Shown here one piece after another: positions 19,363-28,851 of a DNA stretch of 64,000 bases. Position 1 is the stretch's first letter. Each line of letters opens with the position of its first letter. Both the position numbers and the translations under genes were made by a program. This DNA is from CAVVJA01 sp963809815 (GTDB lineage Bacteria; Actinomycetota; Actinomycetes; Mycobacteriales; Jatrophihabitantaceae). The notes under the pieces are model-generated. The model was not told the DNA's origin and did no database searches. It was given only the letters and a program-made list of their open reading frames with translations. The DNA is taken from assembly GCA_963809815.1 (NCBI GenBank), contig CAWELM010000014.1, positions 308,121 to 372,120 on the forward strand, given 5' to 3'.

Positions 19363-19671
19363 TTAGCGCGTGTCCGCCTCAGCAGAAACGTCCCCGGCGG
19401 CGCCGGCAACTTCGAAGTCGGCGTCGGAGGATGCCTCGCCGGACTGGTTGGCGTCGGCGACGGGCGCCGCGGCTCCTTCCTCCGCGTTTTCGGCGTCCTC
19501 GTCCGTCGGAGCGCTCGACCGACGGATAGTGACCTTCCCGGACTCCAGATCGATGCGCTTGCCGCCGGAGGAGTCCCCGATCTGCTGGCGGGTGGACTGG
19601 AGCCGGCGCTTCTCCTCGTCCATGTGACGTTTGCCCGGATTGAAGAGCGTGTCCAGGCCCCACTGCGTCAT
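19363..19671 (-). CDS. Small conserved actinobacterial protein (DUF6191-like)
   Basis: This 102-residue hydrophilic protein has an N-terminal conserved core (TLFNPGKRHMDEEKRRLQ, then KRIDLESGKVTIRR) and an acidic, low-complexity Ala/Glu/Asp tail. The core resembles a family of short actinobacterial proteins of unknown function that I recall as DUF6191. No membrane segment or catalytic motif is visible. The stop is four bases from the convergent AidB-like gene. Confidence 0.65.
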   Translation of the reverse strand: MTQWGLDTLFNPGKRHMDEEKRRLQSTRQQIGDSSGGKRIDLESGKVTIRRSSAPTDEDAENAEEGAAAPVADANQSGEASSDADFEVAGAAGDVSAEADTR

Positions 19672-19759
19672 GCCTTCAGGTTACGTCTCGCTGACAGACT
19701 CGGGTATGGATTCACCTCGCCGATGGCGAGTTCGCGGATCCTGCCATCAGCAGCTGCGA

Positions 19760-20329
19760 TCAGCAGCCCCGGCTGATCGCCGCCTTGAGGTATCCAGCGG
19801 TCTGGTAGGCGAACTGATAGGCCCAGCCCAGCGGTGAGATGTGCGATCGCGCGGCGACCACTTCCAGTCTGCCGTCGAAGCATCGCTCGATGATCATCCG
19901 CGCCCGCGAGACGTGGTAGGTGGACGTGACCACGATGGCCGTACTCCAATGGTGCGCGGCCGCGAGCCGTCGAATCTCTTGCGCCTCGCCCTGGGTGGTC
20001 GCCGGATTAGGCGTGAAGCAGGTGACCGACACTCCACCAGGAGGATGGGCACATAGAGCGCTGGCCTGCCGTTGGTTCGGCGAGTTGACCGAGATAACGA
20101 GGTTGCTGGCATACCCCTGGTTGATCAATGTGAGGGCGGTTTCCAGCCGGCCGTCCTCGGTGGGCGGCCCGAGCACGACGACGGCATCGGCGTGAGTCGC
20201 GCGGTTGACCGTGGGGTCGAAGACGATCAGGAGGCAGGCGACAAGCCACGCAACCACGATCACCCCGGCGGCGAGCAGTCCACGGCGTAGCCATCGACGG
20301 CGCGTGACGTCACGAACCCCCCGGCTCAT
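19760..20329 (-). CDS. YdcF/SanA family (DUF218) membrane-anchored protein
   Basis: This 189-residue protein has an N-terminal membrane anchor (GLLAAGVIVVAWLVACLLIV) and a DUF218 domain. Motifs are ADAVVVLGPPTEDGRLETAL, the TQGEAQEIRRLA segment and VVTSTYHVSRARMI, the conserved His/Arg region. Members of this family are found in the envelope (SanA in vancomycin sensitivity, ElyC in peptidoglycan assembly), but their reaction is unresolved. It appears to be a single transcription unit, divergent from the glycosylase gene at 20396 with 66 bp between. Confidence 0.8.
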   Translation of the reverse strand: MSRGVRDVTRRRWLRRGLLAAGVIVVAWLVACLLIVFDPTVNRATHADAVVVLGPPTEDGRLETALTLINQGYASNLVISVNSPNQRQASALCAHPPGGVSVTCFTPNPATTQGEAQEIRRLAAAHHWSTAIVVTSTYHVSRARMIIERCFDGRLEVVAARSHISPLGWAYQFAYQTAGYLKAAISRGC

Positions 20330-20395
20330 CAGGACAGCGTAAGGGCCAAGAAGCAGCGCACCGTTCGTCCGTCGCCGGACCCGTACGCTCGACCT

Positions 20396-21268
20396 GTGCC
20401 CGAACTACCGGAAGTCGAGGCGCTCGCGGCATTTCTCCGTGAGCGAGCAGTCGGACGCGTCGTCGCTCGGGTCGACGTCGCAGCGTTCAGCGCGGTCAAG
20501 ACGTTCGATCCGCCGGTGTCGGCTCTGTACGGGCTCACCGTTACCGGAGCGGGCCGACACGGCAAGTTCTTGGATCTCGACGTCGATGGGCTGCACCTGA
20601 TCATTCACTTGGCGCGGGCCGGCTGGCTGCAGTGGCGCGACAACTTGCCGGCAGCGCCGCCCCGGCCGGGCAAGGGTCCGCTCGCGCTACGCCTGCATCT
20701 TGCTCCGGAGTTCGACGGCGGCCCGGAGAGCGGCTTCGACCTCACCGAAGCAGGCACCCAGAAGCGGCTCGCCACATATGTCGTTCGAGATCCCGCCGAG
20801 GTGCCCGGCATCGCCCGCCTCGGACCGGACGCGCTTGCGATTGACGTCGCGCAGCTCCGCGACTTGCTGCGCGGTCAGCGAGCCCAGATCAAAGGGGCCT
20901 TGACCGATCAGACCCTGATCGCGGGCATCGGGAATGCCTACTCCGACGAGATACTGCACACGGCTCGACTGTCTCCGTTCAAGATCGCGGCCAAGCTCAC
21001 CGACGAAGAGATTGAACGACTGCACGCCGCGATGGGCACCGTGCTCCGCGACGCCGTCGAACGCTCCGTAGGCCAGCAGGCTGCGACGCTGAAGGGAGAG
21101 AAACGCAGCGGTTTGAAGGTTCACGCCCGAGCCGGTCTGCCGTGCCCGGTCTGCGGAGACACAGTTCGCGAGGTGTCCTTCGCCGACAAATCGTTCCAGT
21201 ACTGCCCGACCTGCCAGACGGAAGGGCGCGAACTCGCTGACCGACGTCTGTCCAAGCTACTCAAATGA
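20396..21268 (+). CDS. Fpg/Nei family DNA glycosylase
   Basis: The GTG start gives the invariant N-terminus (M)PELPEVEAL, in which the processed Pro2 is the catalytic nucleophile and Glu3 assists. The 290-residue protein has the helix-two-turn-helix region (LIAGIGNAYSDEILHTARLSP) and a C-terminal zinc finger with four cysteines (CPVCGDTVREV and SFQYCPTC). The family removes oxidised bases by glycosylase/AP-lyase action. The residues visible do not separate Fpg (8-oxoguanine) from Nei2-type actinobacterial paralogues, so no symbol is given. Confidence 0.9.
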   Translation: MPELPEVEALAAFLRERAVGRVVARVDVAAFSAVKTFDPPVSALYGLTVTGAGRHGKFLDLDVDGLHLIIHLARAGWLQWRDNLPAAPPRPGKGPLALRLHLAPEFDGGPESGFDLTEAGTQKRLATYVVRDPAEVPGIARLGPDALAIDVAQLRDLLRGQRAQIKGALTDQTLIAGIGNAYSDEILHTARLSPFKIAAKLTDEEIERLHAAMGTVLRDAVERSVGQQAATLKGEKRSGLKVHARAGLPCPVCGDTVREVSFADKSFQYCPTCQTEGRELADRRLSKLLK

Positions 21269-21275
21269 GCTCATC

Positions 21276-21626
21276 GTGATGATGTTCGACGTGCCCTCGG
21301 TGTCGGTCGCAGATCTCGACCGCGAGCCGCCCGACACGGTCTTGCTTGACGTCAGAGAAAAGGAGGAGTGGGTCGCCGGGCACGCCGTCGATGCGCTCCA
21401 CGTGCCGCTCAGTGAACTCCCGGCCGGCCTGGCCGATTCGGGGGCGCTCGACGGGACCGGCCGCATCGTCGTCGTCTGCCGCGTCGGCGCCCGGTCAGCG
21501 CAAGTCGCCGCCTGGCTCACCCGCCAGGGCTATGACGCGGTCAACCTGACCGGCGGGATGGAGGCGTGGGTGCAGGCCGGTCGTCCGATCGTCGGGCCTG
21601 ACGGCAACCGTGGCGTGATCATCTGA
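21276..21626 (+). CDS. Rhodanese-like domain protein
   Basis: This 116-residue single rhodanese domain contains LLDVREKEEWVAGHAVDALHVPLSEL and the active-site loop VVCRVGARSAQVA, with Cys as the likely persulfide carrier. It ends GGMEAWVQAGRPIV, as usual for GlpE/PspE-size proteins. GTG 21276 and ATG 21279/21282 are alternative starts. It follows the glycosylase gene by seven bases, so the two are probably cotranscribed. The family transfers sulfane sulfur; the physiological acceptor is unknown. Confidence 0.9.
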   Translation: MMMFDVPSVSVADLDREPPDTVLLDVREKEEWVAGHAVDALHVPLSELPAGLADSGALDGTGRIVVVCRVGARSAQVAAWLTRQGYDAVNLTGGMEAWVQAGRPIVGPDGNRGVII

Positions 21627-21676
21627 CCGCTCACTCCTTCGGCAGTGCCTGCGCGGATGCGGCACGATAGGACGAT

Positions 21677-22624
21677 GTGACGCCGGAACGCCGCCGGACC
21701 ACGCCGCCGATCCCCCGCATCCCGCCCTCCCGGCCGCTGGTGGCCGCGCACCGCGGCGCATCCGGGCTTGTCGCCGAACACACCGAGCTCGCCTATCAGG
21801 CCGCCATCGAATCGGGAGCCGACGCCCTCGAATGTGATGTCCGGCTGACGCGGGACGGGCATCTCGTCTGCGTCCACGACCGCACTGTCAATCGCACGTC
21901 GGACGGCGTGGGTCCGGTCAGCGAAATGGACCTGGCTCGGCTGGACGCGCTCGACTTCTCCTCGTGGTACGACACGACGTCCGCCGAATGGCCCGACGCG
22001 ACTGACCACAGGTTGCGCAACGAGCCGTACCTCGCCGGAGTTGCGCCGGACCGGCACACGGCCGGTGGCGTGCTCACGTTCGAAACGCTGCTCGGGCTCG
22101 TTCGGGATGCCAGCCGCGAGGTGCGATTGCTGGTGGAGACGAAGCATCCGACCAGGTACGCCGGGCTGGTCGAGAAGGAGCTGGTCCGGGTGCTGCGGCG
22201 ATTCGGCTGGGCCGGCCGGCCGTGGGACGTGACCGAGCGGGCGTCCGTGCGGCGTCGCGCGGCTCACCCGGACGGGCGGGTCAGCGTGATGAGCTTCGCG
22301 CCGGTCGCACTGCGGCGAGTGCGGTTGCTCGCCCCTGACCTTGCGACGGTGCTCCTGATGGACCGGCTCATGCGTGGGCGGCGCGACGGCGGCCTACCCG
22401 CCGGCGTGGGCATTGCCGGCCCCGGCCTCGAGGTGCTCGTGGCTGATCCTGGATACGTGGCCCGAGCCCACGCCCGTGGCAATCGCGTCTACGTCTGGAC
22501 CGTCGATCGATTGGCCGACATCGACTATGTGATTGGGCTCGGCGTCGACGTGGTGATCACCAACCGGCCGGCCGATGTGATCCACTGGCTCGGCGGACAC
22601 GGAGGGCAGCGGCGGCTGGTTTAG
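21677..22624 (+). CDS. Glycerophosphodiester phosphodiesterase
   Basis: GTG start, 315 residues. The GDPD signature is clear: HRGASGLVAEHTELAYQAA, then GADALECDVRLTRDGHLVCVHD with the catalytic His pair and metal-binding Glu/Asp. The C-terminal NRVYVWTVDRLADIDYVI and VDVVITNRPADV are typical of the family. It hydrolyses glycerophosphodiesters to glycerol-3-phosphate and an alcohol. No signal peptide is visible, suggesting a cytoplasmic enzyme. Confidence 0.9.
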   Translation: MTPERRRTTPPIPRIPPSRPLVAAHRGASGLVAEHTELAYQAAIESGADALECDVRLTRDGHLVCVHDRTVNRTSDGVGPVSEMDLARLDALDFSSWYDTTSAEWPDATDHRLRNEPYLAGVAPDRHTAGGVLTFETLLGLVRDASREVRLLVETKHPTRYAGLVEKELVRVLRRFGWAGRPWDVTERASVRRRAAHPDGRVSVMSFAPVALRRVRLLAPDLATVLLMDRLMRGRRDGGLPAGVGIAGPGLEVLVADPGYVARAHARGNRVYVWTVDRLADIDYVIGLGVDVVITNRPADVIHWLGGHGGQRRLV

Positions 22625-22642
22625 GCCCCGGGCATTCGGGGC
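22625..22642 (+). terminator. Short GC hairpin after the GDPD gene
   Basis: GCCCCG at 22625-22630 pairs with CGGGGC at 22637-22642 across a six-base loop, directly after the phosphodiesterase stop. It has no T tract, so it is only a candidate terminator. Confidence 0.4.
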
Positions 22643-22712
22643 ATACTCCCCACAACCTGGCAACGATGTCGACGGAGGTCGGGCAGGACTGAGCAGGCAG
22701 GCGGTTGGTTTC

Positions 22713-23165
22713 GTGGTCTCAATGCACGTCCGAGCGGAGGCAGCCAGTGCGGCGGCGGTGCGCGCTGGCTTGACCGCTGATCTGGCGGCTCTTGGTTTGT
22801 CGGCCGACGTCAGGAACGACGTCGCGCTCGTGGCCACCGAACTAGTCACCAACGCGATCCAGCACGGCCAGCCGCTACCCAGTGACGAGCTCGCCGTGGA
22901 GTGGTCGACTGAGGGCGAGGATGTGCTGATCCGGGTCACTGATGGCGGCGGCTCGAGCCATCCGAGGTTGATGAGCTCCGGACCGGACGATACGAGCGGG
23001 CGAGGTCTTGCCATCGTCCACTCGCTCGCCTCGAGCTGGGGGGTCGACATCGGTACCGACCGAGTGACGGTGTGGGCCAAGGTGCCACATTCGCCGTCAA
23101 CCATGCGTTCGCGCGTCACCTCGGCCGAGGAGGCCGCAGTCCGGCGCGGGCGTCACGCCCGCTGA
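22713..23165 (+). CDS. RsbW-like serine kinase/ATP-binding regulator
   Basis: This 150-residue HATPase_c_2 domain has an N-box (LVATELVTNAIQHGQP), a G1 box (IRVTDGGGSS) and a GRGLAIVHSLASSWGV motif (G2), as in anti-sigma factor RsbW/SpoIIAB-type and Streptomyces regulatory ATPases. Such proteins bind or phosphorylate a partner sigma or anti-anti-sigma factor. No partner gene is adjacent. GTG 22713 and ATG 22722 are possible starts. The last ~20 residues are basic and not conserved. The stop is 31 bp from the convergent glutamate dehydrogenase gene. Confidence 0.82.
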   Translation: MVSMHVRAEAASAAAVRAGLTADLAALGLSADVRNDVALVATELVTNAIQHGQPLPSDELAVEWSTEGEDVLIRVTDGGGSSHPRLMSSGPDDTSGRGLAIVHSLASSWGVDIGTDRVTVWAKVPHSPSTMRSRVTSAEEAAVRRGRHAR

Positions 23166-23196
23166 CCGCCGAAGCTGACTAGCGCACTGGTGTCCG

Positions 23197-26100
23197 CTAG
23201 GCCGCAAGGCTGCGCATTACTCGCAAGGCTACTGACAGCGTCTCGAGATCCACCCGGTCGCGCTGCAATGCATCGCCGATGATCGACAGCGCCCGATCGA
23301 CGCGCTGGACGTTCTGTCTCTCCCAGGCCGCCACTCGCTCGATGGCCGGCTTCCCTGGTTCGGTGCTGGCGAGCACCGAGGACGTGATCGCCGACAGTGC
23401 GGCGTACACGTCGTGCCGCAGGGCCGCCCGGGCCAGGGCCGACCACCGGTCATCTCGGGGCAGCTCAGTGATCTTGGTCAGCAGCACGTCGACGCTGAAC
23501 TGCTCGGACACCGTGAATTGCACCTCGGCCACCTCGTCGGCCGGCCGTCCGCTCTTCCGGGTGATCTCCACGACGTCGAGTAGCTGAAATGCCGTCAGCA
23601 TCTCGCCAATCCGGGTCGCAAGGTCACGCGGAAGACCCTGCTCGACGAATCGGTCGACCTCCTTGGCCATGTTGTCGCGTTCGACGCCGCGAAGGAGCTG
23701 CGGCACGCGCGGTGTCAGGTGCGCGATAGTGGGTCCGAAACGCTCGATCTCACCCGCCACATCGTCGATCGGGAACCGCGCTTCGACCAGCCACCGGGTG
23801 GCTCGGTCGACCAACCTGCGCAGCTCTTGGTAGGCCGCCTCCTGAGCGTCAATCGGCACCTGATTGTCGAGAGCCTGCAGCTCATCCCATAGCTGCGGCA
23901 ACTGGAACACCTCGCGAGCGACGATGTACGCCCGCGCGATCTGCGCCGCGTCGGCGCCGGTCTCCTCGGTCGCCCGGTGGACGAACGTCGTGCCACTGCG
24001 GTTGATCATGTTGTTCACGAGAACTGTGGTGATGATCTCCCGCCGCAAGGGGTGCTCGCGTATTTGGTCGCCAAATCGCTCGACGATCAGGGGTGGGAAA
24101 TACGAGCACAAGATGCGGTGGAACCACGGCTCATCGGGCAGTGTCGAATCTTCGATTCGCCGCTTGAGGGTGATCTTCGAATAGGCGGAGAGGACCGCCA
24201 CCTCCGGCGAGGTCAGCCCCTCTCCAGCCGCCTCTCGTGCGGCTATCTCCTTGTTCGAAGGGAGGAACTCCAACTGGCGATCCAAGCGGTCAGTCGCCTC
24301 CAGCGCCCGCAGGAAGCGAGCGTGCACGTTGACCATGGCCGGCCCGAGCCGGCGGGCCATGCCGAGTTGGAGGTTTACCTCGTAGTTGTCGTGCAGAATC
24401 TCTTCGACGACATCGTCGCGCACCTTCTGCAGCAGCTCATTGCGCTCGTCCCGCGTAAGGTGCCCCGCAGCCCCGGCCCGGTCGAGCAGGATCTTCAGGT
24501 TCACCTCATGGTCGGACGTGTTGACTCCGGCTGAGTTGTCGATCGCGTCGGTGTTGATCCGTCCGCCCGACCGGGCGTACTCGATGCGGCCCAGTTGCGT
24601 AAAGCCGAGATTGCCGCCCTCACCGACGACTCGGCAGCGCAATTGAGCGCCGTCCACCCGAACCGCGTCATTGGCGCGATCGCCCGCGGCGAGCTGTGGT
24701 TCGCTGGATGCCTTGACGAAGGTGCCGACGCCGCCGTTCCACAGCAAATCCACCGGGGCGAGCAGGATGTGATGGATCAGCTCGTTCGGCGTCATCGTGG
24801 TGACGCCGGGCGGCAACCGCAGCGCTTCCGCTACCTCGGCGCTGATCGGAATCGACTTGAGCGTGCGCGAATAGACGCCGCCCCCGGCCGAGATGACCCC
24901 GGCGTCGTAGTCCGCCCAGCTCGACTGCGGCAGCCGGAACAACCGCTCCCGCTCGGTGAAGGAGCTCTCGGCATCCGGGTTCGGGTCGAGAAAGACCTGC
25001 CGGTGGTCGAATGCGGCCACCAACCTGATGTGCCGGGAGAGCAGCATCCCGTTGCCGAAGACGTCACCGGACATATCGCCGATGCCCACGACCGTGAAGT
25101 CCTGTTCCTGGGTGTCCACGCCGAGCTCTCGGAAGTGGAACTTCACCGATTCCCACGCGCCCCGTGCGGTGATTCCCATTGCTTTGTGGTCATACCCACG
25201 AGACCCACCGGAGGCGAACGCGTCGCCGAGCCAGAAGCCGAAGTCGCTCGCGATTTCATTGGCGATGTCGGAGAACGTCGCCGTACCTTTGTCGGCCGCA
25301 ACGACGAGATAGGGATCATCGCCGTCGTAACGTCGCGTGTTCGGGGGCGGCACGACCTGGCGGACACCGTCCGAACCCGTGACCAGATTGTCCGTGAGTT
25401 CCAACAGGCAACCGATGAACGCGCGATAGCAGGCCTCGCCTTCGGCCGCCCAGCCTTCGCGGTCACGCTGAGGATCGGGCAGCCGCTTGGCGACGAAGCC
25501 ACCCTTGGCCCCCATCGGCACGATCACGGCGTTCTTGACCATCTGCGCCTTGACCAGTCCCAGTATTTCGGTACGGAAATCCTCGCGCCGGTCGGACCAG
25601 CGCAATCCGCCGCGGGCGACCGGGCCGTATCGCAGATGTACTCCTTCCAACCGTGGTGAGTAGACCCAGATCTCGTATTGGGGGCGGGGCTCGGGCAGGT
25701 TCGGAATCCGGCTGGGGTCGAGCTTGACGGCGAGCATGCTGCGTTGTGACTCGGCCGGGTCGACGGTGTCCGCGGTGGCCGGGCCCTCCGCCCGATAGGC
25801 ATTCGTCCGCAAGGTCGCCGTGATGAGATGCAGCAGCGAGCGAAGGATGCGGTCCTGGTCGAGGCTTGCCACCGCTGCCAGATCTGCCTCGATGGCCTCA
25901 ACCAGTGACGTGGGTTGACCGTCGCCCCGGCCATCGTCGGTCCGCAGGACGGGCGCCGTGCCGGCCCGAGCCGGATCGAAGCGCGCCTCGAAGAGCTCGA
26001 TCAATTGACGGGCGATGCCGGGATTCTCGATGAGCGCCTGTTCGATGTAACCCTGGCTGAACGTCGTGCCGGCTTGGCGTAGATATTTCGCATACGCACG

Positions 26101-28023
26101 CAACACGTTCGCCTGCCACCAGGTCAGACCGGCGACCAAGACCAGGGCGTTGAAGCGGTCTTGCTCGATCTCGTCGTTCCACAGCAGACGAAGGGTTTGG
26201 ATGATCTTCTCGGCGCGCGAGGCGTCGAGGTCACGTGCTGCCGGCAGGCGGAGGCCGAAGTCGTAGATCCAAGCCACGCTGCCGTCGGAGCGCTCGATCT
26301 CATAGGGACGCTCGTCGAGCACCTCGATGTTCATCTGGCTGAAGATAGGCAGGGCTTTGGCCAGGCTTAATGGGTCGCCGGTCCGGAATACCTTGAGCCG
26401 GCGGTCGGCCTCGTCGTCCGACGGCGGCGTATACGCCTCGAACGACAGGCCGTCGTCGTCGTCGAGGGCCTCCAAACGGGAAAGATCGTGCACGGCGGTT
26501 CCCGCGGCGAAATCTTCCTTGTACGCCTCCGGAAACGCTCCGCTGTACCGGCGCAACAGCCGTTGTCCGACGTCCTCGCCTGAGGCCAGCACCACCAGGT
26601 CAGCCAGATCGTCACTCCACCGGCGGGTGACTCGAGCTACCTCTGATTCGACCAGCCGACGATCCGGCGAGGGCGCCGGAGCGCCCGGGGGCAAGGCGAT
26701 CAGGAACTGCATCCGAGCGAAACCCAGCTCGACAATCCGGTCGTCGCGGGCCACGACCTCGCCCGGCCAATGGGCGAGGACGACTTCCCCCACCCGGCGC
26801 CGGGTTTCCGGGCCGAAACGATCGGCCGGGAAATACACGAGGACGCTGACGAAATCGCGGTTGAGGTGCACCCGGGCGAAGACGCCCACCGCACCCTGCT
26901 CAGCCCGGACCACAACCAGCTGGGCGAGCCGCAGCAGATCGGCGGTCGGGGCTTCGAGGAGCTCGTCCCGGGGCAAGGTTCGCAACGCCGCTAGCAGCTG
27001 GCGTCCGGTGTGGCTGCTGGCCCGGACTCCCGACCGCAGCAGGATCTCCGCGATGCGCTTACGCAAAACGGGAACCCGGGCCACCGTGCCGTCTTCGAGC
27101 GTGGTGATCAGGCCGAGGAAGACGTGGACGGTCTGGCCCTCCCCGCCGGTTGGCGGCGGAACGACGGTCACGCAGTCGTAGCGCGCCGAGCGACGCACGG
27201 TTGACACCAATGGTGATTTAAAGATCACTAAGGGTGCGCCGCTCCGAAAGGCCGGCAGCACTTCCAGGGGAGACACTTGGGTATCTCCTCGCAGCACGCC
27301 ACTGGCCTGGGAATGGGATATGCCGGGACCGGCCCCGGCGAGATCGGCCGCGGAGTAGGCCGCATGCCCCAGGATGAGGAAGTTGCCGTCAGCGAGCCAG
27401 CGCAGCAGATCGCCGGCCTCGACGCTCGCCTCGCGGTCGAATTCGCCCGGATCGTCAGTGAGACGATCGGCCAGCTCACGGATGAGCGCGTACATCGCCG
27501 GGGCGTCCGCGGCGGCCAGGTGAACGTCGTTGAGCACTCGGCGTAGCGACGCGATGAGACGCTCGGCGTCGGCGGGTTCGAGACGATCGGTCTCGATGTG
27601 CATCCACGCCTCGATGATCGCGCCCTTCGGTACCTCGACGTTGTCGTCAAGGTCGTAGACCATCTCCAGGCGCCCGTCCGCGTCCCGGCTGGCCACGATC
27701 TGCGGGTGCAGCAATCGGCTGACCGGTTGGCCGGCGCGATCGAACTCGGCCCGGATGGAGTCCACGAGGAACGGGGCGTCCGGCGTCACGATGTCGATGG
27801 CCGATGTGTCGCCGTCCATGTTGTGCGACCGGATCAGCGTTTCGCCGTCCGGCCGGACGACGCCTAACTCGAGGTGTTCCCGCGCCAGCGCGGACAGCTC
27901 CCGGTTGGTCCGGCCCGGCAGCTGACGCGCGGCGTGGGCCAGGTAGCGCCGTCGGAACGCCTCGAGGTCGATTTGCGGGCTTATGTTTCCGGCGGACGCG
28001 TCGGACGTCCGGGTCTCGCTCAT
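23197..28023 (-). CDS. gdh: NAD-specific glutamate dehydrogenase, large (180 kDa) type
   Basis: ATG 28023 gives 1,608 residues, matching the ~1,600-residue L_180 class (Streptomyces clavuligerus and M. tuberculosis Rv2476c). The N-terminal half holds ACT-like regulatory modules. The catalytic region contains NAVIVPMGAKGGFV (active-site Lys), EILGLVKAQMVKN and the dinucleotide-binding region around YDHKAMGITARGAWESV. It oxidatively deaminates glutamate to 2-oxoglutarate and ammonia. It could consume glutamate released by histidine degradation (hutU and hutH lie a few genes away). An upstream ATG at 28104 would add 27 non-conserved residues. A large antisense open frame here is a codon-bias shadow. 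Confidence 0.95.
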   Translation of the reverse strand: MSETRTSDASAGNISPQIDLEAFRRRYLAHAARQLPGRTNRELSALAREHLELGVVRPDGETLIRSHNMDGDTSAIDIVTPDAPFLVDSIRAEFDRAGQPVSRLLHPQIVASRDADGRLEMVYDLDDNVEVPKGAIIEAWMHIETDRLEPADAERLIASLRRVLNDVHLAAADAPAMYALIRELADRLTDDPGEFDREASVEAGDLLRWLADGNFLILGHAAYSAADLAGAGPGISHSQASGVLRGDTQVSPLEVLPAFRSGAPLVIFKSPLVSTVRRSARYDCVTVVPPPTGGEGQTVHVFLGLITTLEDGTVARVPVLRKRIAEILLRSGVRASSHTGRQLLAALRTLPRDELLEAPTADLLRLAQLVVVRAEQGAVGVFARVHLNRDFVSVLVYFPADRFGPETRRRVGEVVLAHWPGEVVARDDRIVELGFARMQFLIALPPGAPAPSPDRRLVESEVARVTRRWSDDLADLVVLASGEDVGQRLLRRYSGAFPEAYKEDFAAGTAVHDLSRLEALDDDDGLSFEAYTPPSDDEADRRLKVFRTGDPLSLAKALPIFSQMNIEVLDERPYEIERSDGSVAWIYDFGLRLPAARDLDASRAEKIIQTLRLLWNDEIEQDRFNALVLVAGLTWWQANVLRAYAKYLRQAGTTFSQGYIEQALIENPGIARQLIELFEARFDPARAGTAPVLRTDDGRGDGQPTSLVEAIEADLAAVASLDQDRILRSLLHLITATLRTNAYRAEGPATADTVDPAESQRSMLAVKLDPSRIPNLPEPRPQYEIWVYSPRLEGVHLRYGPVARGGLRWSDRREDFRTEILGLVKAQMVKNAVIVPMGAKGGFVAKRLPDPQRDREGWAAEGEACYRAFIGCLLELTDNLVTGSDGVRQVVPPPNTRRYDGDDPYLVVAADKGTATFSDIANEIASDFGFWLGDAFASGGSRGYDHKAMGITARGAWESVKFHFRELGVDTQEQDFTVVGIGDMSGDVFGNGMLLSRHIRLVAAFDHRQVFLDPNPDAESSFTERERLFRLPQSSWADYDAGVISAGGGVYSRTLKSIPISAEVAEALRLPPGVTTMTPNELIHHILLAPVDLLWNGGVGTFVKASSEPQLAAGDRANDAVRVDGAQLRCRVVGEGGNLGFTQLGRIEYARSGGRINTDAIDNSAGVNTSDHEVNLKILLDRAGAAGHLTRDERNELLQKVRDDVVEEILHDNYEVNLQLGMARRLGPAMVNVHARFLRALEATDRLDRQLEFLPSNKEIAAREAAGEGLTSPEVAVLSAYSKITLKRRIEDSTLPDEPWFHRILCSYFPPLIVERFGDQIREHPLRREIITTVLVNNMINRSGTTFVHRATEETGADAAQIARAYIVAREVFQLPQLWDELQALDNQVPIDAQEAAYQELRRLVDRATRWLVEARFPIDDVAGEIERFGPTIAHLTPRVPQLLRGVERDNMAKEVDRFVEQGLPRDLATRIGEMLTAFQLLDVVEITRKSGRPADEVAEVQFTVSEQFSVDVLLTKITELPRDDRWSALARAALRHDVYAALSAITSSVLASTEPGKPAIERVAAWERQNVQRVDRALSIIGDALQRDRVDLETLSVALRVMRSLAA

Positions 28024-28323
28024 TACCTGGTCACCTCGTTGTGACGGGATTCCCTCCAGTCTGTCAGGTGAGGCCGGGGGCATCAGCGATGCCGATCCGG
28101 ACACCGAGCGACGCTCAGCACGCTGTTGACGACAACTCGGTGACGCCAGTTCGTCGCCTTGCGATCGTTCTCATCGCTGAAGCGACTCAGGTCGAACAGC
28201 CGCGACCGGTGCTCGTCCATGTTCACCCACCCGTGCAGTCGACCTCTGTCTACGCCGGACCCAACTTGCCCGTCAACCGCACGGAGCGCGCGCGGGCGAA
28301 CCGTCTGGTCGTTACGTTCCGTA

Positions 28324-28340
28324 CGTACCGAAGCGGTACG
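28324..28340. promoter_or_regulatory. Inverted repeat in the 361-bp gap upstream of gdh
   Basis: CGTACCG at 28324-28330 and CGGTACG at 28334-28340 form a perfect seven-base inverted repeat three bases apart, in a stretch rich in GTAC steps. It lies in the non-coding region 28024-28384, about 300 bp upstream of the gdh start and downstream of the SMR gene. It may be an operator or part of the SMR terminator. I see no gene in this gap. Confidence 0.35.
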
Positions 28341-28384
28341 GGCGTACGCGACGCGACCGGGAACTCGGCGTCAGTCGAGCCCGA

Positions 28385-28708
28385 TCAGAGCGCGCCACCG
28401 CTTAGCTGCAACCCGACGACACCGGCGAGAACGAGCACGATCGACACGAGCTTGAGCACGGTGACCGACTCGTTCAACCAGATCATGCCGACGATCACCG
28501 TGCCAGCCGCCCCCAACCCGGTCCACACCGCGTAGGCGGGCCCCACTTCGAGCGTCTTCAACGAGATGGTCAGCAGGCCGAAGCTGCCCAGGGCGAATAC
28601 CGCGAACAGGATGGTCGGCACGATCTTGGTAAGGCCATCGCTCTGCTTGAGCATGACGGCGAACCCGGTCTCGAGTAGGCCCGCGACGATGACGAGAAAC
28701 CACGCCAC
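28385..28708 (-). CDS. Small multidrug resistance (SMR) family transporter
   Basis: GGAGGTACC before GTG 28708 sets the start and gives 107 residues, the standard SMR length. Four hydrophobic helices are visible. The essential membrane Glu is in VIVAGLLETGFAVMLK, and GPAYAVWTGLGAAGTVIVG is the signature of helix 3. SMR dimers exchange protons for cationic drugs, guanidinium or polyamines. The single gene here would act as a homodimer. The subtype (EmrE-like versus Gdx-like) is not decided; GPAYAVWTG occurs in both. Confidence 0.9.
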   Translation of the reverse strand: MAWFLVIVAGLLETGFAVMLKQSDGLTKIVPTILFAVFALGSFGLLTISLKTLEVGPAYAVWTGLGAAGTVIVGMIWLNESVTVLKLVSIVLVLAGVVGLQLSGGAL

Positions 28709-28851
28709 GCCGGTACCTCCGCTCCGTCGACTCGACAATCCCTGGGCCTCGTCCACGCGCATACTCTCCCGATCCGCGGTGGAACAGCTGGCAGGCACGC
28801 CGCAGCGCGCCCGGCGGCTCGCCGAGACAGGCGGGCTCCGATCCGGGAGGG

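Noticed and set aside
24595..25659. 354-residue plus-strand frame inside the glutamate dehydrogenase gene
   Set aside because: Antisense shadow of a conserved catalytic region.
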